Positions 33,877 to 45,539 are shown, counted from the stretch's first letter. The stretch is 64,000 bases of DNA from Sapria himalayana (GCA_029783825.1 JAREIK010001716.1:550102-614101); one strand, 5' to 3'. Numbers and translations: made by a program. Notes: generated by a model from the letters alone, not told the origin.

Positions 33877-35640
33877 TGATATCTAGAGTTTTTCTATTTA
33901 TTTGAAATCTTTCCCTTCCTTTGTTGATGTTTGAATGCATTGTAATGCTTGCAATACAAATGCAATTGTTCATATAGAATAGGTCGAGATGGTTTTGTGC
34001 CATCAGGAAAGTGGAGTGTGATCTCGAAGGGGAGATAACTATTGATATCAACTTCAACAAGAACTCTAGCATATGAATTTTTGGCTAATATTGAGGTGAT
34101 CTTGTCCATGTGCAAGGGCATGCCTATGTAATTGGTAGCTTTCCCCAATTTGGTTGGATTCTAAAGGTAGATTTCAAAATTCAATAGTTTAATCTATATG
34201 AGTATTTTTTTTTTCTATCTCACAAGTTCCATAATGGAAACCAAGGGGAAGGGGCTTAACATATAGTATTCTTTGAAACATCATATTGGGTCCCATACAC
34301 AGAATAATTTCCATGTAGTCATATTTCTAAATCTAAAGAAAATGTAGTCACTGGAGTGCTCGGTGATTTGGATAGGGACTTTTCATTGCTCATCAAAGAA
34401 TTTTTTCAATAATAACTAGCTTAAGATGCTTAGCAACAAAATAACTCACCATGTAATTTTCCTAGTGTTTGTGGTATTGTTCTAAGTCTTCATTCTCATA
34501 GAATGCCTTAAATATGTTGTATAAGTAGAAAAATATGTCAAATTAGTGGTGTTTTATAAGATTGTATTGCATGCAATGAGGCTACTCAAAGGATCCTTTG
34601 TCTTTCTAGAGGTTTTGTTTTGGGGTAGGATAAAAATTACCTTCTAGATTAGGGATAGTTTTTAATACCTTTCAAACTTCTTCATATGGTGCCACATGCA
34701 GAGAATTGGGGCTTTTATGAGTTATAATTTCTCCATATGACACTTTTCCATTATATGTTCCCAGGACATAGAACATCTAGAGTGTGCTAAAAATATTTGT
34801 AAATCCACAATGTTCTTAATTTTTCCCATTAATTTGGGTCAATGCCCAATTCATCAATTCTATTTGTGGAATCATATTGATTTTTTGACAACAATATGTC
34901 ATTCTTACAAGATCTTTAACATGTGATCAATTTTTGTTCTAGTGTAGCTTAGAGTTAGGATAACATGAAGAAATCTAATAAAAATCTAGATAATTTAAAA
35001 CACATACCAATTTATTAATGTTTTCAACATTTAAAATGACATCATGATTTGAATCACAATTTGAATCACAATTTCAATATGTTTCAGATGTAGAAACTAT
35101 AATCCAAAAATATTTTGCCATGAATCATTTTCTAATTGCCACCCTTTTCAATAATGACTTCAATCACACCAAAATCATATTCTAAATATACTATAAACCT
35201 TGTTTTATGTTTTGGAAAAGGAGATCCATCTAACCTTTGGAAAGTCATAATCCGTGTAGGAGAGGAAGGAGTTCCATATAAAGTTTCTTGACTTCCTGAG
35301 AGTTCTATCTCATCAATATCATTTTATGATATTCATTAATGATGGATAACATACAAAATATTAAAACCATGGTCCCATGATAATCAAAACAAGTAGAAGC
35401 AATTTCCACTAAAACTTATGTAAAAAATCTGTATGAGAGCTTAAAGTGACAAGGAAGGGAGAGCTTGAAGTGATGAGGAAGGGAGAGCTTGAAGTGATGA
35501 GGAAGGGAGAGCGTGGGAGGAGAGGGTTGAAAGCATCTTGACTTTCAAGTACATACAAAATCCAAACTCTTTTAAACTAACCATCTGATAACTAGGCTCT
35601 ATATTTTGGTACGAAGTTTGCAAGGTGTTGCTAACTAGAT
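33877..35640 (-). pseudogene. LINE ORF1 (DUF4283/zinc-knuckle type), degenerate
   Basis: On the minus strand IGMPLHMDKITSILAKNSYA, RVLVEVDIN and SYLPFEITLHF (34020-34130) match the plant LINE ORF1 pattern 'IG.PL..D..T......SFARV.VEID....LP..I', followed by YEQLHLYCKHYNAFKH (consensus 'YE..P..C..C...GH'), whose CCHC knuckle has lost one Cys to Tyr. Upstream pieces include WDPM.CF and PFPLVSIMELV. The protein would bind LINE RNA. It may be the lost 5' part of the LINE ORF2 at 22180-25335, since both are on the minus strand in the right order. Confidence 0.7.
35435..35512 (-). repeat. 24-bp tandem repeat, three copies
   Basis: GAGAGCTTGAAGTGATGAGGAAGG is repeated at 35435-35458 (two mismatches), 35459-35482 and 35483-35506, plus 6 bases. 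On the minus strand it encodes a repeated LPSSSLQA octapeptide. It lies at the 5' side of the LINE ORF1 relic and may be part of its leader or N-terminus. Confidence 0.85.
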
Positions 35641-36172
35641 GCTACAAAAAGCATCTCTTCTATAATTGCTAGCAAATTGAATCTTGTGACTTAATGCATA
35701 TATTTTCCAAATCCTCATATTTCACGACAGTATACTCTATCAAGCATAGAAATTTAGAAATTGAAAATATGAAAAAACATAAATTACAACTTATTGCAAA
35801 ATATTTCAACATTTGTTTCTACTACAATTGATACTATGAAATCTAATTATTTGAAAGTGTTATACATTCTAAGGCACTCAAAAAATATAAAAAATACAAA
35901 AAAAAAACAATAATTTAATTTATTCCCCTTACCATATCCATATAAGTATTTGCGCATTAATCACCCTCCACATGATATATTTCAAGTATTTTAAGATGGA
36001 AAATATAATGTGATTGATTGAGTTATATATGACACATTTATCAAATTATCTTTTTTATTTAAATTATGTTTTATATATTTGAATAGTTGTTTCTTTATGT
36101 CATCATTTGTGAATTGATAGTAAAACCTAATCATGTTTATACATAAGAAAAATATTCTAAATGGTCCATAGT
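35641..36172. other. AT-rich spacer, nothing recognised
   Basis: This lies between the LINE ORF1 fragment and Tat-type element 3. No motif was found. Confidence 0.4.
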
Positions 36173-37850
36173 TATTCAGTATGTTGAATATTAAATAATA
36201 CTAGTTATTTTGGCTATTATGCATAATGTGTTTGTATAGAAAAGGGATTTAAATAGAAGAATTTTTTAAAAAAAATACTATTTTGATGGATTATGATGAA
36301 TAATAGTGAAATTAAATAATTTTTATGTAAGATGTGAGACTTGTTGGATTTGTTGAGAAGGAGGAGAGTGAGAAGTTATGTAAAGTTATAATATTCTTAG
36401 TGTTATAACTTTTTTATACCTCATTGAGGTATAAAATAGTTTTGAGATCCATTTTTAGCTGAATCTCTATATAAATTGTTATAATAATCTTCATGCACCT
36501 TGACTCAACCACCTTGTTTATATAATTATTTTATTATACAACATATTCTTCTTGCCTACAAAAATTTTTTGGAGTCATAACAATACTAGATCATAATATT
36601 TATTATGGATTTAAAATTAATTTTATGTCACATCAAACATGTACCCTACTAGTGCTAAAAGTTGAGGTCATTACCAGCACTATAACTTTCACATTACATA
36701 TCCATTAAGACCGAGGAAAAAGTCATGATAGCTTCTCTGATAACATAATTTTTAGCTAGGCAATTCCATAATGTATTACTCGAGTCATGACAATTCCCAG
36801 GGCCACAACTTTTTGCTCTTGAGAAATAACCAAAACCACAACTTATTTTTAATACTACGACTTTGTGTTATAAAGATAAAATACATAAGTTGTGACCATT
36901 CCCAATGTCATGACTTTGTATTATAGAAATAAAATACATAGCCATAGTCATTCCCAGTGTCATGCAAATTTGATGCAAGAGAAAGATCAAAGCAGCATCT
37001 CAATCCCAATACTATGACTTTATGTTATAGAGATGAAATGCATAAGTCAAGAGTTATTCTCATCACCACATCAATCTAAAGCAAGAAATAGACCAAAGTC
37101 ATGTCTTATTCTCAGTACTATGACTTTGTGTTAATGAGATGAAAAGTAAATCCTATGATATTCCTAAAAGTAATAAATTTCATCTTTAAAATTATACCTA
37201 GCTATTTGAGTATAAAAGTGTAGAACGTTAATCTAACAGAATTTTTTTAAGGCATGAGAAATTATACAAAAAGCAAGGGTTTTGAGTGATTTTTTCACCC
37301 AACCCTATGGGTGATCCAAGAGAAAATAAGTGACACGAGGCATGAGAATAAACTCTAGAGAGAGCATGAATTTTGACCCCAACCTGGATAAATCCAAGGC
37401 ACAATAATGAGAATTGTGTATTTAGGGTTAATTCCTAGATGCTCTTTAGGGTTATTAATGGGAACCTAAAATTCCAAGACATTTATTATAAATTATCTCA
37501 TGTAAATTTTTCTCCATATCAATCTAAATTTAGGTCTAGTTAGTGTTTTTAATTTCTTTTGATAGATACTTAATGAATGATTTTAATATTTGGATTTTGT
37601 TATGATTTGGTTATTGAAGAATATAGTATTTATATAGAATTGAAACTAGATTTTTACTATTGGTGGAATTGATATTGAATAATCGAACTATCGATACAAT
37701 CTCTATGGGATTGATATCTAAATTAAAATACTTTTTACTACTTATATGACTCATGTACTTGTAGATCTTTATTGATATGATATTCTCATTAATAAGCTTT
37801 TAGAATATTGCCTAGCTAATAAAATTAGGTGACATAACAAAGTCACAATA
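36173..37850 (+). repeat. 5' LTR of Tat-type element 3
   Basis: It starts near TATTCAGTATGTTGAATATT and ends GTCACAATA before the PBS. It is about 870 bp shorter than the other LTRs. It carries the 52-bp array at about 36590-37190 (ATGACTTTGTGTTATAGAAATAAAATACATA). Confidence 0.7.
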
Positions 37851-37852
37851 AG

Positions 37853-37874
37853 TTTTTGGTACCATTTTTAGAAA
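37853..37874 (+). other. Primer-binding site of Tat-type element 3
   Basis: TTTTTGGTACCATTTTTAGAAA follows the LTR end. It is a decayed form of the Tat/Athila PBS also seen at 28463. Confidence 0.6.
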
Positions 37875-38194
37875 TTATCTAGTTTAGTTAGTTAATGTGA
37901 GTTGACATAACTATCATTAAAAAAATAATTTTTTAGTGATTTAGATAGTATTTAGTTTGATAAATTTTTTTGAAACTAACTGCTAAGTCTCATTAACTTG
38001 TTTGGAAAGTAAATAGTTATATTTTAGTTTTTGTGTGTACCTTTTCATTATTTTCTTTTTCGACACCATTTTATGAGCTGAAGACTTAGGGTTAAGCAAA
38101 CCTTTCTAGAACTAGAAATCAAAAGAATTATGTGAATCATGACAATCTGAAGAGAATGAGTAAGAATGATCAAGAGGAATCTTAAGAGGAAATA

Positions 38195-38560
38195 TTGATA
38201 GCAGAGAGAGTAGAGATGAGCAGATCAAATGGAGATGATTTTGATGAATTAAAAAACAAAGCCATAGATAAGGAAATGAAAGTAATGGTCAACCTGAATG
38301 CTATGGCAGTCAACAAAGATAAGATAGCAATTATCAACATGACTTTTGATAAAGTCATTACTTTGGAAGGAAAGTTACCGACAAAGTGGGAAAACCCAAA
38401 TTGATTGATTTTGAAGGCATTATCCAATCACCTTCATTTTGTTTTACTGGGGTTGGATAAGACAGGCAATTATCCTTTTAGCATTGATAACCGAGAATAT
38501 GGAGATGCAAATAGTGAATCTCATAAAAAATTATGAAGTCATGCTCACATAGCCATTAGA
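38195..38560 (+). pseudogene. Region before RT with a protease-start trace (element 3)
   Basis: An open stretch of 69 codons (38195-38404) ends in EGKLPTKWENPN. This resembles the peptide that opens Tat/Athila aspartic protease ('.KLPPK..DPGSFTIPC'). The rest of the protease is not readable, and the catalytic D.G is not seen. The upstream part (acidic, lysine-rich) is unrecognised. Confidence 0.4.
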
Positions 38561-38574
38561 CAATATCAAGATCA

Positions 38575-39480
38575 GCTTATCTACGTACATGCATATGATC
38601 TTTATGGATGAAGATGCGAAGCCAATAATTGAACCCCTATGATGGTTAAATCTAATTATGAACGATGTAATAAAAAAAGAGATTGTAAAATAATTAATTG
38701 AAGGCATTAGTTATGTGATATTTGATTGTTAATGGGTGTGCCCCATACATCTTGTGTCAAAGAAAAGATAATTAATGGTTTGAAACAACAAATGGAAAAA
38801 ATATTTCACATGTGCAACAACCTAATGGACACTATATGTTGATTATCTTCTTCTTCTTCGCCATCGTCTTATTTTTTTTCTTCTTATTTTGTTTATTAGA
38901 TGGGTATTTCATGCATAATCAAATTCTAATTGATCTTATAGATTAAAAAAAATAATTTTTACTTGCACATATGGGACATATACTTTTAGAAAAATATCAT
39001 TTGGACTTTGAATGCATCAAATATATTTTAGAGATAATTTATACAATTTTTTCCGATCTGAATGAAGAGATTATGAAAATATTCATGGATAATTTTTCAA
39101 TTTATTAAGATTCTTTCGAAAAATATTTGCATAATTTAGAAGTTGTGTTGAATTGACACAAAGAGAGGAATTTTATCTTTAATTTTTAAAAAAATATCAC
39201 TTCATGGTTAAAGAGGGGATCGTATTGGGACATTTAGTGTCATATATAGAATTAGAAGTCAATAATATAAAAATATCCATTTTCAAAACTTTACCCTATC
39301 ATAATATGGTAAAAGGGATGATAAATTTTCTTGGGTATGTGAGGTTTTATAGGTGATTCATCTATAACTTTTCAAAAATAACTAAATTATTATGTAAATT
39401 ATTTGAGAAATATTTGATGTTTTAATTTGATCAATAATGGATAAATATTTGTGAAGAATTGAAAAGAAACTTAGCTGAAA
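38575..39480 (+). pseudogene. Tat-type reverse transcriptase, degenerate
   Basis: Plus-strand peptides in order: MHMIFMDEDAKPIIEPL and VIKKEIVK (38588-38690; consensus 'CMHRI.MEDDAKP..E', 'VVKKEILKLLDAGIIYPISDS'), CPIHLVSKK, DGYFMHNQILIDLID (38900-38945; 'DGYSGYNQI.I.PEDQ'), FTCTYGTY, FSDLNEEIMKIFMDNFS (39045-39100; catalytic 'FMDDFS' with D to N), VKEGIVLGHLVSYIELEV (39205-39260) and INFLGYVRFYR. Copies element RNA to DNA in a live element. The second catalytic Asp is Asn here and stops abound. Confidence 0.85.
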
Positions 39481-39890
39481 GTTTAATCTTGATAGTGCCA
39501 TGATGGAAAGAACTATTTTTACTATGTGTGATGCAAGTGCATAGGCATTTAGGAGCTATATTTGGGATAGGAACAAGATACGATTTTTAGAAATCTCTTA
39601 TATCAGCCATATATTAAATAAAACCCAAGTGAATTATACAATGATGAAGTATAAAATTTTAATCATAGTCTTCTACAACAAGAAATTTTAACCAACATCC
39701 TTGGAGCATAGGTGTTTTTTTATCTATAAGGATCAAGTAGCAATGTGATACTTAATTACAAAAAAGTGGCTATACCTAGACTAATAATATGGATACTACT
39801 TCTTCAAGGATTTGTTTTTGAAATTAGAAATAAGAAGGGGAGCAATAACATAATAGCCGACCATTTATCTTGATTGAAACTTAGAGATAA
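39480..39890 (+). pseudogene. Tat-type RNase H, degenerate
   Basis: LILIVP.WKELFLLC (39485-39530; 'P.I..PDW.LPFE.MCDAS'), VNYTMMKYKILIIVFYNKKF (about 39630-39690; 'NYTTTEKELLAIVFA..KF'), FFIYKDQVAM (consensus 'V.TDHAAL'), LEIRRGAI and the closing ADHLS-like block near 39858. Follows RT in the same direction. Confidence 0.75.
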
Positions 39891-40149
39891 CAAAATTAAA
39901 AAGGCTAATATTTTAGAAAACTTCTCGGATAATTAAATTCTGATAGTGTAGACTTGACTTCCAATGTATGCTAATTTCACTAACTATCAAGTATTTGGTG
40001 TCTTACCCTCATTTTTCAATTTACATCAAAAAAATATTAATGATGTGAAACATTATCTCTGAGACAATCAAATATTATTAAAAAGATAAATTGATAAAAT
40101 TATAAGGTGATGTGTACATGACAATGAGCAACAAGTGGTTACCTTCAAA

Positions 40150-41130
40150 TGTCATTTATCATCATACAAAGGGCATTTTGGGTGAAATAAAACTCTACAA
40201 AAAATTAATGAAACCAACTTTATATTAGACAATATTATTTAATGGTTATCAAAACATAGCACGATAATGTGATGAATACCAAAGATGTGGGAGCATAACT
40301 AGATAATATGAAATATCATTGAATATTATTTTAGAAATGAACATCTTTAATGTATGTAGAATAGACTTAATGTGTCATTTTACGATATCTTGTAGCAAAG
40401 AATATATTATATTGGTAGCTGATTATGTATCAATATGGGTAGAATCAGAGATAGTGTAGAAAAATGTCAAAGTATCGTGATATATCCTATGTGATGGTGT
40501 AAGTCATTTCTATAACAAATGTTTGAAGCATATTTGGAAAAATATTGAACTAAATATAACAAATGGCTCACATTTCTTCCATAGATGGATAGGCAAGAAA
40601 AAATCTTGAATTGAAAGATTAAAAAAATTTTGAAGAAAATAATCAATTTGACTAGGAAAATTTGGTCTCAATATTTAGATGAGGTACTATGGGCCTATAA
40701 TAACTGCTTTCAAGGCACCATCAAAAATGTCACCCTTTTAATTTATTTTTGGAAAGACTTATCATTTTACTATTAAACTTAAGCATAAAGCATGATGGGA
40801 TATCAAATGAGTGAATTAAAATTTGAAGGATGTAGAGGAAAGAATGGTTTTACAAATGAGTGAATTGAAAAAGTTGAGAAATGAAACATACAACAATTCA
40901 TATATTTATAAAAATAAAACAAAACAATAACATGATAAGAATTTGTAAAGAGATAGTTCGAAATTAGAGAAAAAGTATTAATTTTAAATTTTTGGTTGAA
41001 GTTGTTCTCAGGAAAATTGAAATCTAGAGTAAAACATTCAATTGAAATAAAAGCCATGACACCTTATGGGCCAATCATGGTGAGGTCAAAAATGGAAAAG
41101 AATTTAAAGTAGATGGATTAAGGGTAAAAT
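40150..41130 (+). pseudogene. Tat-type integrase, degenerate
   Basis: Peptides in order: ECQRCGS-like zinc-binding remnant near 40275-40295, NIFDVCGIDLMCHF (40340-40385), WSQYLDEVLWAYNNCFQGTI (40665-40725; 'WS..LD.ALWAYRTA.KTPIG'), HKAWWDIK (about 40785), NGFTNE, then KVLILNFWLKLFSGKLKSRV (40975-41030; 'KVLLFNSRLKLFPGKL.SRW') and MTPYGPIMVRSK, ending near MD.G.NLT (consensus 'VDG.RVK.Y'). This completes the Tat pol order. Confidence 0.85.
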
Positions 41131-41704
41131 CTTACATGGCTATGACAGAAACTAAGGAGGATCTAATTAAAGGCAAAGAGATGGTTATGCACAGTGTTTT
41201 AACTTTAATGTTATAGAATGGAGATGACCAAAGAAAACTTGAAGAAAAAGCCACATCTATGTATAATATAATGACTTTGGAGTTAAAGAATGAAAAGGAC
41301 AAAGAAATACTTCAAGGAAAAACTATGGTTTTACTCAATGCCATGACTTTTAGGATTAAAGAAGAAAAAGGCAAGAAGGGGCTAAAATACAATGTCATGA
41401 TTGTACTTAACATCTTGACTTTGGGAATCTGTGAAGGGAAGGAACAAGCCAGAACTTAAGAAGCCATGATATTCACAAAAGTCATGACATCTAATAAAAA
41501 AAAAGATTCAAGGAACAATTGTGGATGAAATAGAATTGGTGGAATAAACCAACAACAAGGAGGTAAAATAATATACTGAGAAGCTAGCATGGACATTAGA
41601 AATCTTAGATGAAAGAAAAGAGGTTTTGATGGTCAAGCTATGGATGTTAAATGAATTGCTACTTGAAAGAATACCCAAGGATTTTTTTTTCTACATGTGT
41701 GATG
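41131..41704 (+). other. Post-integrase stretch of element 3 with degenerate repeats
   Basis: Three or four units with ATGACTTT.GGATTAAAGAAxGAAAAGG recur near 41270, 41344 and 41413; a 66-codon frame (41259-41459) runs through them. The last 120 bp (AAGCTAGCATGGACATTAGAAAT...GAGGTTTTGATGGTCAAGCT) is shared with element 2 near 29350-29410. This may be a protein tail or 3' untranslated region peculiar to the family. Confidence 0.45.
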
Positions 41705-42670
41705 TGTTTGCTATTCAATTTACTAAAAATGTAATATATTTTGGTAGTTAATAATGATGTATATATGTGGAAATGAGATGGATTTATGTTGATTCATACT
41801 TTTTGATGTTGATGAATTGTTATAAAATTTGATGAGTTTTTGAAGATATTTAGCAGATGAGGTAAATTTATAACTCCTTTGTAGTTTTGATATTATTTCT
41901 TAGTTGAAATTCTATCTAAATGGTTATTAGAAAAATCTAGTATGTCACGACCTTACACTTTTATTAGCATAATCTTTCTACTATGTGATACTTTTCTAAT
42001 GGTGATGATATTATCATAGAGTCATAATTATACCTAGCTCATACAATTTTAATGGCTACTATATTAATTCTCCATCATAATAACCAAGTATCCCACTAGT
42101 GCTCAATGTTATTGCTATCTTTATTGAGTTGTAACTTTATGTTTATATGGCTCAATAGTCTCAAGTTAGGGCAGTAATTTTTTCATAAAGTCATGATTTT
42201 TGAGCTTTTAGAAAACTAAAGAGTCACAAGTACTCGGGTCAAAAATATGACAATTATTCAAAGCCATAAACATTGGGTCACTGAATGTTATAGAGAACAA
42301 TACTTGAGTATGGTTATTTATAAGGGTGTAACTCTTGTCCTCAAAGAAATGCTTGACCACAACTTATTTGTGCAAGCTAAGTGCAAGTATTGTGGCTAGT
42401 TCCTATCCTCATCATCATATACTTATTAAGAAAAATAAATGGCTAATATCATGGCCTCCATATAGAATAGTAGCCATATAATATTGGAAGCTATCACCTT
42501 TTCATTGTCACTTCACAATTCCATGGTCATTTATGAACTACAAATGATAAAGTAACAAAGTTGCAATCATTTCATAATATCTCAAATTTATATTATAAAG
42601 AGATTTGGCCTATTTTATTATTATTTCTAGTATCACAACCTAGTATTATAGAAAGATTTATAAGATGTCA
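41705..42670 (+). repeat. 3' LTR of Tat-type element 3, decayed and truncated
   Basis: It starts TGTTTGCTATTCAATTTACTAAA, matching the family LTR start TGTTTGGTATGTCAAATACCAAA. It aligns with the 5' LTR through CCACTAGTGCTCAATGTTATTG (near 42090). Later parts carry only faint array motifs. The right end is not defined. Confidence 0.55.
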
Positions 42671-43138
42671 ATTGAATGTCATTTTCATGGATGAAAATTG
42701 ATTAACTAACATTTAAAAACAAATCTAATGAGTAATCATATCAGATCTATTCTAATATTCTATTTTAACCAAGCATCAAACTTACATGGTTGTATTCAAT
42801 GATATATTTTTCTTTACATAGATTCAAATTTTTTTTCACATCTCATCTTCCTTTTTTATTGTGAATAAGTGGAAAAAAGTCATCTTTATGACCCATATCC
42901 ACATCCTGGCAGAGACCTTATAGTGTAATTTCTTCTAATATTTATCCTCAATAACTTTTGATTTTAGTTCAAAGAGAACAAGTTCAAGTAGGTTCGTTAT
43001 CATTAAAAGATCTATCTTATATTTTTATGTTGAATAATTAGACTGTTCAAATTAATCATCCCTAGTGAATTATTTTTTCCTATATCTAGAAGAAAATAAT
43101 CTAATCAATAGAAAATGAAAATTGTTCATAATTAATTA

Positions 43139-43950
43139 ACACTTTGATATCACTTGTTGGGGATGAAATGAGATGGAGCTCAAAAACAAATAATGCTGTC
43201 AAAACTACTTTTTAGTCCAACAAATATTAATTAATTTATTTGTGATTTAAAATTTTCTTTTATCCATTTTAAAAATTTACAAAAAGTAGCTGATACCAAA
43301 AATAATTCTTCCTGATGTTTCACAAATATATTCTATATGAAATATATGTGTATTCTATAGATATATATATTGTCTGAATGTTTATTATGTCAGAATATAT
43401 ATTCCAAAATAAGACTCAAAATATGTACATATATATATTGTCCATAAATTATTTATTAACAAACCCTAGATTTTCCAAAATAAATGGAATATACTTTCAC
43501 ACACAAACCAAACAAATCCAAATTCATCATCCAGTTACAATTATTATTCAAGCAAAAAAATAAAGCAAATAAATTTTAATAAAAACATTTGGGAATACTA
43601 TTTGTCTCTAGAGTACTATAGTATGAACAATGCTCCTCCAAGCTTTCAATTCAAAGCATTTGAGCATAATTACATCTTAAACTTTGACATGTCTTCCGGA
43701 AAAACTCCAAATGACCATGAACACATCACAAACACATGTCCTCCCTATGAAATTCACATGAACACCAAACAAACACATCATGAACACCACTCATCGTCCG
43801 CACATCATCTATAAGCCCCTTGTGCGTGGAAGAAGAAAAGAAGACAATTTGCTCTCATTCCTCTCATAGTTTTTACAAAGATTCTAGAAATATTTTCTAA
43901 TCATTATAGATGATAATCATTAAAAAATGCTCGCTATTCTTTTTTTTCTT
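43139..43950 (-). repeat. Putative Copia 5' LTR and PBS junction (minus strand)
   Basis: On the minus strand the sequence CATCCCCAACA is followed, after one base, by GTGATATCAAAGTG. This resembles a Copia LTR end (...CCAACA) and the tRNA-Met type PBS (TGGTATCAGAGC). The LTR would extend to higher coordinates from 43155; its far end was not found, so 43950 is arbitrary. No gag peptide is clear at the internal side (42670-43138). Confidence 0.4.
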
Positions 43951-44595
43951 GAAAAAAAAGAAGACAATTTGCTACCCCTATTTGAAAAATACATCCATCT
44001 CATTAAAAACATATAGTATATATAATTGATTTTTAAATAACTTTAATATTTAACTTTTATTTAATGTTAATTCCACACTCATTTAATGAGAGCACCCTCA
44101 TAAATCACATTAAATTAAACTTACATTATTATCATGAACATTCAATTAACCTAGACCAAACTTAAACAAAAAATTTGTATGCATTAAAACCGAGCAAACC
44201 CAATGAACAGATTATTTCCTAACTTATTTAGTTGTACATCATTTTTGTGGGTCTAGATTATATATTAAAGTGAGTAGAAGTAATTTTGTTCAAGCAAAAT
44301 GAACATATCCTGGTAAAAAGGATTTTCAAAGAAGAGATATTTTCATGATTTAGCATGCTTAACGAAATTATAAGCAATTGAATGAGATACTTTTGTAAAA
44401 AAACCTTTTAAATTTATCTTTGCTATTTTTTGCGTGATAATAAAATAGCAACTCAAAACCATCTACAACATAATGATAATATTGAATCAGCTAATTGGTT
44501 GGTCCATGGACTTGTGGATTCTCTATGAGCTTACTGAACAACCTTTAAATAGTGTTTAGAATGTGTCAATGCGAGTCATGTATGAAAAATTTTTC
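43951..44595. other. AT-rich spacer, nothing recognised
   Basis: A 12-bp direct repeat AAGAAGACAATTTGCT flanks 43840-43970. No coding motif was found. Confidence 0.35.
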
Positions 44596-44599
44596 CTTC

Positions 44600-45030
44600 T
44601 ATCAATTGAGTTAGAATACCATACTTTTAGGAGTAGGATGAAAATAGTTTTGATTTGAATGGTTCTAGGTTGAAGGGACTCCTCAATTTCAATGAGTTTG
44701 AAGGGTTACAAAATGATGATCATTTTTATTTAAAAACTTCTTAATTCAAGAAATGACAATATTTAAGAAGTAACATGACTAGATAATGATGGAGGAGGAA
44801 TTCCAAATAGGGAAGCAAACCTTGTTCTATGAAACAAAACTCCTTGTAATCCTAAGCAAATTAAAGTCCAGGTGTAGTGATCTTTACCATGAGTAGAAAA
44901 TATAGCAAAATGGGGCTATGAAAATCATTACTCTAAAGCCTAATAGATTACAACTCAACCCTTCTCTCTAGATAAATAAGAAGTATCTATCTTTGAACTA
45001 TCAAAACAAGATTGATCATATGTTGAGGGA
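44600..45030 (+). pseudogene. Tat-type integrase C-terminal tail (separate copy)
   Basis: LNGSRLKGLLNFNEFEGLQN (about 44660-44715; 'LN..GLKR.LQLNELEE.RN.AY'), KQTLFYETKLLVILSKLKS and RCSDLYHE (44817-44895; 'KVLLY.SKL.LFPGKL.SRWSGPF'), NGAMKIITLKPNRLQ (consensus '.GAVEI'), YQNKIDHMLRDLAI (near 45000). These match the integrase end of Tat elements. Earlier pol domains are missing upstream, so this is a fragment. An A-rich purine tract (45100-45175) follows, as often found before a 3' LTR. Confidence 0.65.
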
Positions 45031-45099
45031 CTTGGCCATTTAATGAATCCTATCCATCTTATTTATGTTAGTTTTTTTGCTTCATGTTTATATAAAAGA

Positions 45100-45175
45100 A
45101 ATAAAAAAAGAAAGAAAAGGAAAAAAGAAAAAAAAAGAAAAAAAAAACAAAAAAATGAAATAGAAAAGATATGGT
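45100..45175 (+). repeat. A-rich polypurine tract
   Basis: About 75 nt almost entirely A with scattered G (AAAGAAAGAAAAGGAAAAAAG...). It lies just downstream of the integrase tail. It may be a slipped purine tract of the element's 3' region. Confidence 0.7.
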
Positions 45176-45539
45176 GAAATGATGATCAGAAGTGTTTTTC
45201 TTTTAAATTTTTTGTGATGATGAATATTATTTGCAGAATGTATTATTATTCAATCTGAAGCTGATCAAGTAAATTTTGAAAGTCATGGAGAATTAGGCTT
45301 TTCTTTTATAAAGTTCACAAGGTGTTGCAAAAATAGAAGAAGGCTTTTGGAAGATTTGTAAGTAATTACAATATTTTTTGCTATGTATTACGAACTACTT
45401 AAATGAAGTCTTTCTTTCTTATTTTTTTTTTCATTGCCTCTTGAAAAATAAAAACCCTTCTAGAAATTAGGTGCACTATCTTTCTCCATGCCAAATCTCT
45501 AATATTATCAATTCCTTCCACTATGGTCAAAATGAGATG

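Larger units (their letters stand above)
36173..42670 (+). mobile_element. Tat-type Ty3/Gypsy element 3 with degenerate pol
   Basis: The 5' LTR is 36173-37850, the PBS follows at 37853, then a protease trace, RT, RNase H, integrase, a post-integrase stretch, and a decayed 3' LTR from 41705. Gag is missing or unreadable: only about 750 bp separate the LTR from RT. Integrase lies downstream of RNase H without a chromodomain, and the peptide style ('VKEGIVLGH', 'LLFNSRLKLFPGKL') is that of the Tat/Athila lineage. The whole copy is shot through with stops. Confidence 0.85.
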
